From NCBI GenBank assembly GCA_030614915.1, contig JAUXAG010000018.1:1-40917 (forward strand): 40,917 nt of DNA, read 5' to 3'. Below the pieces are notes generated by a model. The model was not told where the DNA came from and made no database searches. It worked only from the letters and a program-made list of their open reading frames with translations. This document shows positions 15,756-23,417 of this stretch, piece after piece. Position 1 is the first letter of the stretch. Every line of letters begins with the position of its first letter. The position numbers were made by a program, and so were the translations under genes. The DNA comes from Actinomycetes bacterium (GTDB lineage: Bacteria > Planctomycetota > Phycisphaerae > JAACET01).

Positions 15756-16810
15756 GCTATTTTCGGGACAACATAGAGCGGATGGTCGGCTATGTGCCGG
15801 GTGAGCAGCCGAGCGATCCGGAGGTAGTCAAGCTCAATACCAACGAGAATCCGTATCCGCCCAGCGAGCGGGTCCTGGCAGCTCTGGGGAGTATGAACGC
15901 CGAGCAATTACGTCGATATCCCGAGCCGACGGCAGTTATGTTCCGCGAAACGGCGGCCAAAATTCTGGGATTTTCGCCGGAACAGATTATCTGCGGGAAC
16001 GGCTCGGACGAGCTTCTGACCATGGCCAGCAGGGCGTTTGTGGGGCCGCAAGGGTTGATGGCCTATCCGGTGCCGACCTATTCGCTGTATCGCACGTTGG
16101 CCCACATCGAGGATGCAGGGTTCGTGGAGATACCCTTTGGTCCGGACTGGAGTTTGCCGGAGGAGCTTTACTCTACGGGTGCAAAGCTGACGCTGCTGTC
16201 TAATCCCAACGCGCCGAGCGGGACGATGATAGAAGCGGACGAAGTGGCACACTTGGCCAAGAAACTGGACGGCGTGTTGATCGTGGATGAGGCCTACGTA
16301 GACTTTGCCGAGAGCAATTGCCTGGAGCTGGTCGATAAGCACAAGAACGTGCTAATTCTGCGGACACTGTCCAAGGGGTATTCGCTGGCGGGGCTGCGTT
16401 TCGGCTACGGAATCGGAAACGGCAAGCTGATAGCCGGTCTGAACAAGGTCAAGGACAGCTATAACTGCGATGCGGTCAGTGTGATGCTGGCCAGCGAGGC
16501 TATCACTGATCAAGAAGCTATGGGGGAAAACGCTCGCAAAGTTAAGGATGAGCGAGAGCGACTTAGTGAGCGGCTGCGGGCAGTGGGCTTTGAGGTGCCC
16601 GAGAGCCAGGCGAATTTTCTTTTGGCCCGGATGCCCGCGGAATGTCCTTTGACCGCCAAACAGTTATATAAAAAGCTCAAGCAACACAAGGTGTATGTGC
16701 GCTATCTCGAACAGACTCATTTGGCCGATTGCGTGCGGATCACGGTGGGCAGGCCGGAGGAAAACGGAGCCCTGCTGGAAACGATGCGACAAGTGGGAAT
16801 AGAGATATAG
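15752..16810 (+). CDS. hisC: Histidinol-phosphate aminotransferase
   Basis: A 352-residue fold-type I PLP enzyme that transaminates imidazole acetol phosphate to histidinol phosphate. Motifs are LNTNENPYPPS at the N-terminus, CGNGSDELL, SNPNAPSG, VDEAYVDF and the PLP lysine K208 in TLSKGYSLAGLRFGYG. It is translationally coupled to hisD. It is not directly linked to hisB, because a 198-base repeat-rich gap follows. Confidence 0.94.
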   Translation: MSYFRDNIERMVGYVPGEQPSDPEVVKLNTNENPYPPSERVLAALGSMNAEQLRRYPEPTAVMFRETAAKILGFSPEQIICGNGSDELLTMASRAFVGPQGLMAYPVPTYSLYRTLAHIEDAGFVEIPFGPDWSLPEELYSTGAKLTLLSNPNAPSGTMIEADEVAHLAKKLDGVLIVDEAYVDFAESNCLELVDKHKNVLILRTLSKGYSLAGLRFGYGIGNGKLIAGLNKVKDSYNCDAVSVMLASEAITDQEAMGENARKVKDERERLSERLRAVGFEVPESQANFLLARMPAECPLTAKQLYKKLKQHKVYVRYLEQTHLADCVRITVGRPEENGALLETMRQVGIEI

Positions 16811-17008
16811 AAAAATCAAAAGTAAAAATGCAAAGTGACAAATCAAAATGCAAAATCACAAAAGAAGGCTGGAGACTGTAGGAAATCAAGAATTGTCTTC
16901 CTCCAGCCTACAGTCTGGAGCCTTGGGCCTGTTTGAGTTTTGCCATGTATTTTCCGAAGGACGCTTCGCGTTGATATTTGATACTTGGTTTTTATATGAG
17001 GTGATGCC
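16811..17008. repeat. Repeat-rich gap between hisC and hisB
   Basis: It starts with an AT-rich stretch of repeated AAAATGCAAA-type words. Then AGGCTGGAG and AGACTGTAGG (16866-16882) pair in two alternative ways with CTCCAGCCT and CCTACAGTCT (16901-16916), giving 9- and 10-bp arms that cannot form at once. A CCTTGGGCCTGTT stretch is shared with 14224-14236, and GGACGCTTCGCGTT is similar to the reverse of 14271-14282. No clear promoter; TTGATA (about 16971) with TATGAG 18 bp later lies too close to the hisB start. Confidence 0.6.
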
Positions 17009-17686
17009 ATGCCTGAGAGAAAAGCTCAAGTCTCGCGGAAGACTACGGAGACCGAGATCGAGCTGAGCGTGAACCTGGACGGTACGGGGCAGACGGCGGT
17101 GTCCGTCGGCGTGGGGTTTTTGGACCACATGCTGGAGCTTTTGGCTAAGCACGGTCTTTTTGACCTGGTGGTTAAGGGCAAAGGCGATGTCCAGGTCGAT
17201 TCCCACCATACGGTTGAAGATGTGGGCATATGTCTAGGCGAGGGTATCAAAAAGGCGCTGGGCGATAAAAAGGGGATAACCCGCTTCGGGCAGTCGTTGG
17301 TGCCGATGGACGAGGCCTTGGCTCAGGTGGTGGTGGATATCAGCGGTCGAGGGCACTGTGAATGCAGGATGGATGTGGTCCATGGCTTGAGCTATCTCCG
17401 CGGAGCGGTGCAGACCACCATCGAAGCGGTTACCAAGAAGGATGTGACCCTGGAACATGCGGTCGATCAACTGATGGAGTACTCGGACGAGCGGGAATTG
17501 CTGGAGGAGTTCGCCCGGGCCCTGGCGGTGAACGCGGGGATAACACTGCACATAAACGTGCCCTACGGCAAGAACGCACACCACGTGGTCGAGGCAGTTT
17601 TCAAGGCCCTGGGCAGAGCCCTGCGGCAGGCGGTGGAGCCGGACCCGCGGCAAAAAGGGCTGCCCTCGACCAAAGGCGTGCTGTAA
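17009..17686 (+). CDS. hisB: Imidazoleglycerol-phosphate dehydratase with internal insertion
   Basis: A 225-residue dehydratase of histidine synthesis, monofunctional (no phosphatase domain). Metal-site motifs are GFLDHML (37-42), DSHHTVEDVG (64-73), PMDEALA (99-105) and NAHHVVEAVFK (189-199); the C-terminus LPSTKGVL is typical. Between SGR (112-114) and LLEEFARAL (164-172) there are about 28 more residues than in E. coli or mycobacterial HisB, including LRGAVQTTIEAVTKK and DVTLEHAVDQLMEYSD. The metal sites lie outside the insert, so activity is probably kept. It starts at ATG 17009 after GAGGTG, followed 21 bases later by ispF. Confidence 0.92.
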   Translation: MPERKAQVSRKTTETEIELSVNLDGTGQTAVSVGVGFLDHMLELLAKHGLFDLVVKGKGDVQVDSHHTVEDVGICLGEGIKKALGDKKGITRFGQSLVPMDEALAQVVVDISGRGHCECRMDVVHGLSYLRGAVQTTIEAVTKKDVTLEHAVDQLMEYSDERELLEEFARALAVNAGITLHINVPYGKNAHHVVEAVFKALGRALRQAVEPDPRQKGLPSTKGVL

Positions 17687-17707
17687 GAGGATCGGCGGAT
17701 CAAATCG

Positions 17708-18193
17708 ATGGCCAATATAACCCGTGTGGGAATCGGATTCGACATACACCGGCTGGTGAGCGGAAGGCCGTTGTGGCTGGCCGGTGTGAAGATTGAATTT
17801 GCCAAGGGCCTGCTGGGTCATTCCGACGGGGACGTGATCCTGCACGCGGTGGCCGAGGCGGTGGCTGGGGCTGCGGGCCTGGCTGACATAGGGGAGCAGT
17901 TCCCGGATAATCTGGCGGCTACGGAAGGAATCGAGAGCAGAGTAATCGTCGAGAAGATTCTGCGTGGGGCCAGCGATAAGGGCTTTGGGGTGATTAATCT
18001 GGACGCGGTGGTGCAGGCGGAGAAACCGAAGATATCCGACTACAAACAGCAGATGAGGGAGTCGTTGGCCCGGATACTGAAAGTGGACGTCGAAGCGGTT
18101 AATCTGAAAGGGCGCACGGCTGAAGGGCTGGGCGATATCGGCAGGGCCGAGGCCATCGCCTGCACGGCAATCGTAGGACTGGGACCGAAATGA
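17708..18193 (+). CDS. ispF: 2-C-methyl-D-erythritol 2,4-cyclodiphosphate synthase
   Basis: A 161-residue IspF of the non-mevalonate isoprenoid pathway; it closes the cyclic diphosphate with loss of CMP. The metal ligands D12, H14 (GIGFDIHRL) and H46 (GHSDGDVILHAVAEA) are present, and also INLDAVVQAEKPKI and the C-terminal GRTAEGLGDIGRAEAIA. The usual FPDTDP motif reads FPDNLA here. The stop overlaps the cysS start by four bases. Isoprenoids feed the undecaprenyl carrier used by the transferase at 33010-34872. Confidence 0.93.
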   Translation: MANITRVGIGFDIHRLVSGRPLWLAGVKIEFAKGLLGHSDGDVILHAVAEAVAGAAGLADIGEQFPDNLAATEGIESRVIVEKILRGASDKGFGVINLDAVVQAEKPKISDYKQQMRESLARILKVDVEAVNLKGRTAEGLGDIGRAEAIACTAIVGLGPK

Positions 18194-19734
18194 GCTTGCG
18201 AATCTACAACACCCTGAGCAGAAAAAAGGAAACGTTCGAGCCACTGGTGCCGGGCGAGGTAAGCATCTACCTGTGCGGGCCGACGGTTTACAAAGAAAGC
18301 CATATTGGGCACCTGGTGGGGCCGATCATCTTCGACGCTTTCAAGAGGTATCTGCAGTACAAAGGATTCAGCGTCAAACTGGTGGTCAACATTACTGACG
18401 TGGAAGACAAGCTGATAACTCAGGCCAAGGTTGAAGGAGTGGCGGTTGAAGAGTTGGCGGGGCGGATTACGGAGCTATACTTTGATAGCCTGCGCGAACT
18501 CGGCGCTTATGAGAGCGTGGATGAATTCCCGCGAGCGACGGAAAACATCACGGAGATTATCAAAATCGTGCAGGGATTGGTAGATAAGGGTTTGGCCTAC
18601 GTGGTGGACTCCGACGTGTATTTTGAGGTGGCGAAATTTGACGGCTACGGCAAGCTGTCCGGGCGGAAGCTGGAAGATCAGTTGGCGGGCACGCGGCAAC
18701 TGCAGGGCAAGGCGAAATCACCGGGTGATTTTGCCCTGTGGAAAGAATCGAAGGAGGATGAGCCGGGCTGGGATTCGCCGTGGGGCAGGGGCAGGCCCGG
18801 CTGGCATATCGAGTGCTCGGCTATGAGCATGAAGTATCTGGGCCAGACCATAGATATCCACGGCGGAGGGCAGGACCTGATCTTTCCGCATCATGAAAAT
18901 GAAATCGCCCAGTCGCAAGGCTACAGCGGCAAACCCTTCGTGCGCTACTGGATGCACAACGGGCTCACGCGGATGCCGACCAAGGCGGCGGGCGGAGCTT
19001 GGCAAAAGATGAGCAAATCGCTGGGTAATATTATGCCCATCGGCGAAGCGCTCAGTGAATATGACGGTGAGACTGTTAGATTTTTCGTGCTCAGCACACA
19101 CTATCGGCGGCCGATCCCCTATTCGAATGAAGGGCTGGCTAATGCAGCCAAGGCCCTGGGGCACTTCCGCGATCTGTTCTCAGTGGTAGAAAACATTACT
19201 GGGGCAAACGTTTACAATCTGGCACAAGTCAGCGAAGAGCCCCCGGTGGAGCTGGGTGATTTCGGCAAAAAATGCCTTGAACATAAGCAACGATTCCTAA
19301 AGCATCTGGATGATGACTTCAACACAGCCGGGGCAATCGGGGTCCTGTTCGATTCGGCTCGCAAGACGCGAAACCTGGCCTCGGAGGGACCTGTAACTGA
19401 TGAGGAACTGGCCTCGGAGGGACCTGTAACTGATGAGGGGCTGCTCTCGCTGGCCCGCAAGACGGCGAACCCGGAGGACCTGCTCTGGGCCACGGGCCTA
19501 ATCGTACAACTGGGTAGGCTACTCGGACTGTTTGAAGGTCCTAAGGCCATAACTATAGAGATTCTTGACAAGCTCACACTTCCGAGGGACCGGGTGGAGC
19601 TACTGATTGAGGAGCGCAACGCAGCGAGGCAAAAAAAAGACTTCGACAGCGCTGACACTATCCGCAAAAAACTGGCTGAGATGGGCATAACCCTGGAAGA
19701 TTTGCCGAGCGGTAAGACAATTTGGCATATGTAG
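18190..19734 (+). CDS. cysS: Cysteinyl-tRNA synthetase
   Basis: A 514-residue class I synthetase that charges tRNA-Cys in the cytoplasm. HIGH is exact at 38-41, KMSKS at 273-277; zinc ligands are C29 (YLCGPTVY), C209 (WHIECSAMS) and H234 (FPHHENE). It carries a two-fold in-frame repeat of LASEGPVTDE at residues 396-417, just after DDDFNTAGAIGVLFD in the DALR-domain region; E. coli-type enzymes (about 461 residues) lack it. The C-terminus IRKKLAEMGITLEDLP is standard. It is coupled to ispF through an ATGA overlap. Confidence 0.95.
   Translation: MSLRIYNTLSRKKETFEPLVPGEVSIYLCGPTVYKESHIGHLVGPIIFDAFKRYLQYKGFSVKLVVNITDVEDKLITQAKVEGVAVEELAGRITELYFDSLRELGAYESVDEFPRATENITEIIKIVQGLVDKGLAYVVDSDVYFEVAKFDGYGKLSGRKLEDQLAGTRQLQGKAKSPGDFALWKESKEDEPGWDSPWGRGRPGWHIECSAMSMKYLGQTIDIHGGGQDLIFPHHENEIAQSQGYSGKPFVRYWMHNGLTRMPTKAAGGAWQKMSKSLGNIMPIGEALSEYDGETVRFFVLSTHYRRPIPYSNEGLANAAKALGHFRDLFSVVENITGANVYNLAQVSEEPPVELGDFGKKCLEHKQRFLKHLDDDFNTAGAIGVLFDSARKTRNLASEGPVTDEELASEGPVTDEGLLSLARKTANPEDLLWATGLIVQLGRLLGLFEGPKAITIEILDKLTLPRDRVELLIEERNAARQKKDFDSADTIRKKLAEMGITLEDLPSGKTIWHM
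19375..19440 (+). repeat. 33-bp in-frame tandem duplication inside cysS
   Basis: Unit 1 at 19375-19407 and unit 2 at 19408-19440 match at 31 of 33 positions, and each codes for 11 residues. The pair is bordered by a 9-bp direct repeat CGCAAGACG at 19360-19368 and 19456-19464. The frame stays open. Confidence 0.9.
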
Positions 19735-19765
19735 AACCGGATTTCTAAGCACGAAGGGCATGATC

Positions 19766-19798
19766 ATTGGTTATTAGCCATCAGTCATTTGTTATTTA
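19766..19798. repeat. AT-rich dispersed repeat
   Basis: ATTGGTTATTAGCCATCAGT followed by CATTTGTTATTTA. It is the same family as the copies near 14185-14217 and 34951-34967, and lies between cysS and ruvC. Confidence 0.7.
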
Positions 19799-19837
19799 CC
19801 ATTTTTCTAAGCCGGGTTAGGATGGGAGAACTTCGGG

Positions 19838-20344
19838 ATGCGAATTGTAGGCATAGATCCGGGGCTGGAGGTAACGGGGTATGCAGTGCTGGATAGTGCC
19901 GACGGAAATGTGAGCATAGTGGATGCGGGGATAATCAAAACGAACCGTAGGTGGGAGTTGGCTAAGCGGCTGGTGGTTTTGTCGAAGGAACTGGGGGAGC
20001 TGCTGGCTGAGCATGAGCCGGAGGTGATGGCTGTGGAGGAGTTGTATTCGCACTATCGCTTCCCGCGGACGAGTATCCTAATGGGACACGCCAGGGGGGT
20101 GATCCTGGAGGCGGCGGGCAAGCTGGATGTGAAAGTGATGGCCTATGCGGCTACGCGGGTGAAAAAAAGTATTACGGGCAACGGGCGAGCGAGCAAGGAG
20201 CAGGTCCAAAGGGCGGTCAAAGCAGAGTGCAAGCTGAGGAAAACGCCTCGGCCGGCAGACGTGGCCGACGCTCTGGCCATCGGTCTCTGCTGTGCTAAGG
20301 AGCTGGAAAAGGGGGCCTTGACAGGATTGGTGGTGAAAGGATGA
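19838..20344 (+). CDS. ruvC: Holliday junction resolvase RuvC
   Basis: A 168-residue endonuclease that cuts Holliday junctions in pairs. The four acidic catalytic residues fit the family: D7 (GIDPGLEVTGY), E67/E68 (AVEELYSHYR), D141 and D144 (PADVADALAIG). ATG at 19838 follows GGGAG. It overlaps ruvA by four bases. A weak promoter TTTACC, 17 bp, TAGGAT may lie in the preceding repeat. Confidence 0.94.
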   Translation: MRIVGIDPGLEVTGYAVLDSADGNVSIVDAGIIKTNRRWELAKRLVVLSKELGELLAEHEPEVMAVEELYSHYRFPRTSILMGHARGVILEAAGKLDVKVMAYAATRVKKSITGNGRASKEQVQRAVKAECKLRKTPRPADVADALAIGLCCAKELEKGALTGLVVKG

Positions 20345-20979
20345 TAGCTAAGATCAGCGGGACATTGGCGGAAGTGGCCAAGGCGGCGGTGCTGATAGAG
20401 GTGGGCGAGATCGGCTATGAGGTGATGGTGCCGGGATACGCGTTGGAGCTTCTGGCCAGCAAGATCGGCCAGCAAGTTTCGCTGTACACGTTGGAATATT
20501 TAGAGGGCAGCCTGGCGACGGGGGGTAATCTGGTGCCTAGGCTGATCGGTTTTATGCACAGCGAGGAGCGGGCCTTCTTCGAGCGGTTCACCTCGGTCAA
20601 GGGAGTAGGGATGCGCAAGGCACTGAAGGCTTTGAGTATGCCTATCAGCCGGGTGGCCTCGGCGATCGAGGCTAAGGATAGCAAGCTGCTGCAGAGTTTG
20701 CCGGGCGTGGGCCGACGGCTGGCGGACCAGATGGTGGCGGAATTGGCGGGGAAGATGGATGAGTTCGCCCTGGAGGCTGCAGCCCAGCGCGGCGATAGCA
20801 GCGGCTGGGCTCAGGGACATAGTGAAGCCCTGGAAATCCTGCTGCAATTGGGTGAGCGGCGCAGCGATGCACAGGAGTTGATCGAGCGAGTGCGACAAGT
20901 CGATCCGAAAATGGACAGGCCGGAGGAAATCGTCCAGGCGGTGTATCGGCTCAAGGCCGGACAGTCCGCGATCAGTTAG
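20341..20979 (+). CDS. ruvA: Holliday junction branch migration protein RuvA
   Basis: A 212-residue subunit that binds four-way junctions and recruits RuvB. It has an OB-like N-terminal domain (ISGTLAEVAKAAVLIEVGEIGYEV), two helix-hairpin-helix motifs (SVKGVGMRKALKALS and SLPGVGRRLADQMVAEL) and a C-terminal RuvB-contact domain (EALEILLQLG). The stop codon TAG (20977-20979) falls inside the TTAGACGCTGA end of the repeat-bounded cassette, suggesting that the insertion defined the present C-terminus. Confidence 0.93.
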   Translation: MIAKISGTLAEVAKAAVLIEVGEIGYEVMVPGYALELLASKIGQQVSLYTLEYLEGSLATGGNLVPRLIGFMHSEERAFFERFTSVKGVGMRKALKALSMPISRVASAIEAKDSKLLQSLPGVGRRLADQMVAELAGKMDEFALEAAAQRGDSSGWAQGHSEALEILLQLGERRSDAQELIERVRQVDPKMDRPEEIVQAVYRLKAGQSAIS

Positions 20980-21000
20980 ACGCTGAAAGAAAAGAAGAAT

Positions 21001-21124
21001 TTTGACGCTGATTACGCTGATTACGCTGATGAATACAGAGAATACAGAAAGAAATACAGAATTTTGACGCTGATTACGCTGATTACGCTGATGAATGCAG
21101 AGAATACAGAAAGAAATACAGAAA
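21001..21124. repeat. 62-bp direct tandem repeat
   Basis: Units at 21001-21062 and 21063-21124 match at 60 of 62 positions. Each begins with TTTGACGCTGATTACGCTGA and itself contains the short word GCTGATTAC repeated. Related words in opposite orientation lie at 21600-21664. Confidence 0.9.
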
Positions 21125-21155
21125 TCAGCGTCCAAGATATTAGCGTGGAGCGAAG

Positions 21156-21536
21156 ATGTATAAACATGCTGAACTAACACAAGAGATTATTAAAGCGGCC
21201 CAGAATGTTCATAATACGTTAGGTCACGGCTTTCTTGAAAAAGTCTATCACAATGCGATGGCTTTGGAATTGCGTAAAATGGGACTTGAGCTTATATGCG
21301 AAAAGCCAATCCAGCTATACTACGACGGCCAAGTCATTGGTGAATACTATGCAGACATAGTTGTCGATGATAAGGTGATACTGGAGATTAAGGCGGTCCA
21401 GGCGGTTAATCCAGTTCACGAGGCTCAACTGGTTAACTACCTCAAGGCGACTGACATAGAGGTGGGTCTGTTGTTGAACTTTGGGAAATCGTTGGAGGTT
21501 AAGCGCAGAATATTTGAGACTGTTCGGAGGCGATAG
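21156..21536 (+). CDS. GxxExxY family (PDDEXK-like) protein
   Basis: A 126-residue protein with the name-giving motif G25-x-x-E28-x-x-Y31 (GFLEKVY). A PD-(D/E)xK-like nuclease core follows: D67 in YYADIVVDD, then E77 and K79 in ILEIKA, and the strand VGLLLNFGKSLEVKRR. The ATG follows GGAGCGAAG. Proteins of this family are common, often multi-copy and of unknown function; the nuclease fold is from family knowledge. It lies inside the ruv cluster, bounded by inverted repeats. Confidence 0.85.
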   Translation: MYKHAELTQEIIKAAQNVHNTLGHGFLEKVYHNAMALELRKMGLELICEKPIQLYYDGQVIGEYYADIVVDDKVILEIKAVQAVNPVHEAQLVNYLKATDIEVGLLLNFGKSLEVKRRIFETVRRR

Positions 21537-21692
21537 TCTTGGCTGTAAACTCTACTGACTACGGGGAACTCGGAGGACTCGAAAGATAGAAGCAGTTGGA
21601 ATCGGCGTAATCTGCGGAATCAGCGTCTAATTATCTTTCTGTATTCTCTGGATTCGGCGTCTAATTGAATCTTATCATAGTAAAGGAATAAC

Positions 21693-22727
21693 GTGGCTCG
21701 GGAACGAATAATCGATGCCAACAGCAGCGGGGAGGCAGAGGATAATTACAATCTTTCTCTGCGCCCTGCGAGTCTGAATGAGTGCATAGGACAGAAGGAG
21801 CTTCTGGATCGGCTGGTGATTGCCATCCGGGCGGCGAGGGAGCGCAAGGAGCCTCTGGATCACGTGCTGCTGCACGGTCCGCCGGGGCTGGGCAAGACAA
21901 CGCTGGCCTACGTGATTGCCCACGAGATGGGGGCCAGGCTGCGACAGACCTCCGGGCCGGCCCTGGCCAAGCCGAGCGACCTGGTAGGGATGCTGACTAA
22001 TCTGCAAAGATGCGACGTGGTCTTTATCGATGAGATCCATCGGCTGCCGGCTATCGTGGAGGAATTCATCTACCCGGCGATGGAGGACTTCCGGGTGGAC
22101 TTCACGGTGGATAGCGGGATGCACGCCCGGACGATTAATTTGCCACTAAAGCCGTTCACGCTGATTGGAGCGACAACGCGGGCGGGGCTGTTGACGGCTC
22201 CGCTGAGGGCTAGGTTCGGCATTGTGCATCATCTGGAGTTCTGGGGTACTGAAGATTTGCTGGAACGGGCTAGGCGGACAGCGGATATGCTGGGCATAAA
22301 GTATGAGGAGAAGGCGTTGGCTATGTTGGCTGGGCGCTCGCGGGGCACGCCGAGGATTACTAATCGGCTGCTGCGGCGAGTGCGGGACTTCGCCCAGATA
22401 AAGGCTGACGGCAAATTGAGCCAAGCTGTTGTGGGGGATGCTTTGGAGCTGGAGGGTATCGATCAGGAGGGGCTGGACAAGCTCGACCATGCCTTTTTGC
22501 GAACCTTGATCGAAACTCACAAGGGCGGCCCGGCTGGGATTGAAGCCCTAGCTGCCACGCTGGGCGAAGAGCGAGACACACTCGAAGACGTGATTGAACC
22601 CTTCCTGCTGCAGAGGGGTTTGGTTGCTCGGACAAGGCGCGGCCGAGTCGCGACGGCGGCGGCATATAAGCATTTGGGCCTAGAAGAACCAGACGCTGAG
22701 CCTAAAACAGATACAACTCTGTTTTAG
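21693..22727 (+). CDS. ruvB: Holliday junction branch migration ATPase RuvB
   Basis: A 344-residue AAA+ helicase that drives branch migration with RuvA. The Walker A motif GPPGLGKTT lies at 62-70, Walker B is VVFIDEIHRLP near 106-116, the sensor is IGATTRAG and the arginine-finger region APLRARFG; the C-terminal winged helix ends with RRGRVATAAAYKHLG. The GTG start at 21693 follows AAAGGAATAAC. It is separated from ruvA by the GxxExxY cassette, so it may need its own promoter, and none is convincing. Confidence 0.94.
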   Translation: MARERIIDANSSGEAEDNYNLSLRPASLNECIGQKELLDRLVIAIRAARERKEPLDHVLLHGPPGLGKTTLAYVIAHEMGARLRQTSGPALAKPSDLVGMLTNLQRCDVVFIDEIHRLPAIVEEFIYPAMEDFRVDFTVDSGMHARTINLPLKPFTLIGATTRAGLLTAPLRARFGIVHHLEFWGTEDLLERARRTADMLGIKYEEKALAMLAGRSRGTPRITNRLLRRVRDFAQIKADGKLSQAVVGDALELEGIDQEGLDKLDHAFLRTLIETHKGGPAGIEALAATLGEERDTLEDVIEPFLLQRGLVARTRRGRVATAAAYKHLGLEEPDAEPKTDTTLF

Positions 22728-22775
22728 ATGCCGAGGAAGCTCGCAGGCACCCGCAAAGTATTCTGATTTACAACC

Positions 22776-23360
22776 TCAGGAAGAGCCATAGCGTTGGTGG
22801 TGGAGGACGTCTTTGAGTTTTCGTTTGGGGACGTGGAGGACGTCGTTGTCGTCGAGGTAATAGGCGATGTCATCGTCGGTATCTTCGGCCATCGGCGATT
22901 CGTCAGGATAGCCGAAGGCAACCACCGAATCGATGGTGCAGTGGTCGGGGATGCTGAGGATGGGGGTTAATTTGTTGCGTTGTACCGAACCGATCCAGCA
23001 GGAGCCGAGGCCGGCTTCGACGGCAGTGAGGAGCATGTTCTCGATGGCAGCGGCGGCGTCGGCTGCGGCTGTGACTGGGCCTCGCTGAGAATTGAGCAAA
23101 ACAATCACCCAAGCTGTAGGCTCCTGGCCGGGCTTGGGCGTGCGCCTAGGAGCTACGCCGCCGGCCCAGGCGGTGGTGGCAAAGACCTGCCGACAAAGGT
23201 CCGGCTCGGTGACCAAAATGAATTCGACCGGCTGGCAATTGCCTCCGGAGGGGGCTACTCGGCCGGCGTTGACGATCCGCTCGAGAACGGCGGGGTCAAT
23301 GGGTTTTTGCTGGAAACGGCGAATAGTACGGCGAGCAGTGATGGCCTGGTAAACGTCCAT
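22776..23360 (-). CDS. Nitroreductase family protein
   Basis: A 194-residue FMN-dependent oxidoreductase. The N-terminus shows the FMN-phosphate site (ITARRTIRRFQQKPI), followed by APSGGNCQPVEFILV and AIENMLLTAVEAGLGSCWIGS, which fit the single-domain nitroreductase fold. The ATG at 23360 follows GGAGCGATC; an in-frame TTG at 23375 is rejected. The substrate is unknown. It is on its own on the minus strand, convergent with ruvB. Confidence 0.88.
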   Translation of the reverse strand: MDVYQAITARRTIRRFQQKPIDPAVLERIVNAGRVAPSGGNCQPVEFILVTEPDLCRQVFATTAWAGGVAPRRTPKPGQEPTAWVIVLLNSQRGPVTAAADAAAAIENMLLTAVEAGLGSCWIGSVQRNKLTPILSIPDHCTIDSVVAFGYPDESPMAEDTDDDIAYYLDDNDVLHVPKRKLKDVLHHQRYGSS

Positions 23361-23417
23361 GATCGCTCCATTCAAAAAGAGAGGCCTTCAAACGCGGCAG
23401 AGTATTCTAACTCAAAG

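Larger units (their letters stand above)
20976..21664. mobile_element. Candidate repeat-bounded cassette carrying a GxxExxY gene
   Basis: A segment of about 689 bp separates ruvA from ruvB. Its left end is TTAGACGCTGA (20976-20986) and its right end TCGGCGTCTAA (21654-21664), an inverted match at 10 of 11 positions. An exact inverted copy, TCAGCGTCTAA, lies at 21620-21630. The 17-mer CAGAGAATACAGAAAGA occurs at 21036-21052 and 21098-21114, and its reverse complement at 21634-21650. No transposase is inside except the nuclease-like GxxExxY protein. Whether it moves is inference. Confidence 0.55.

Noticed and set aside
16971-17008. Promoter for hisB at TTGATA...TATGAG
   Set aside because: The -10 box would lie within the ribosome-site region, leaving almost no transcript before the ATG.
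20500-21180. Minus-strand frame across ruvA and the 62-bp repeats
   Set aside because: It contains the repeated peptide FLSVFSVFISVISVISV from the tandem repeat and mirrors ruvA.
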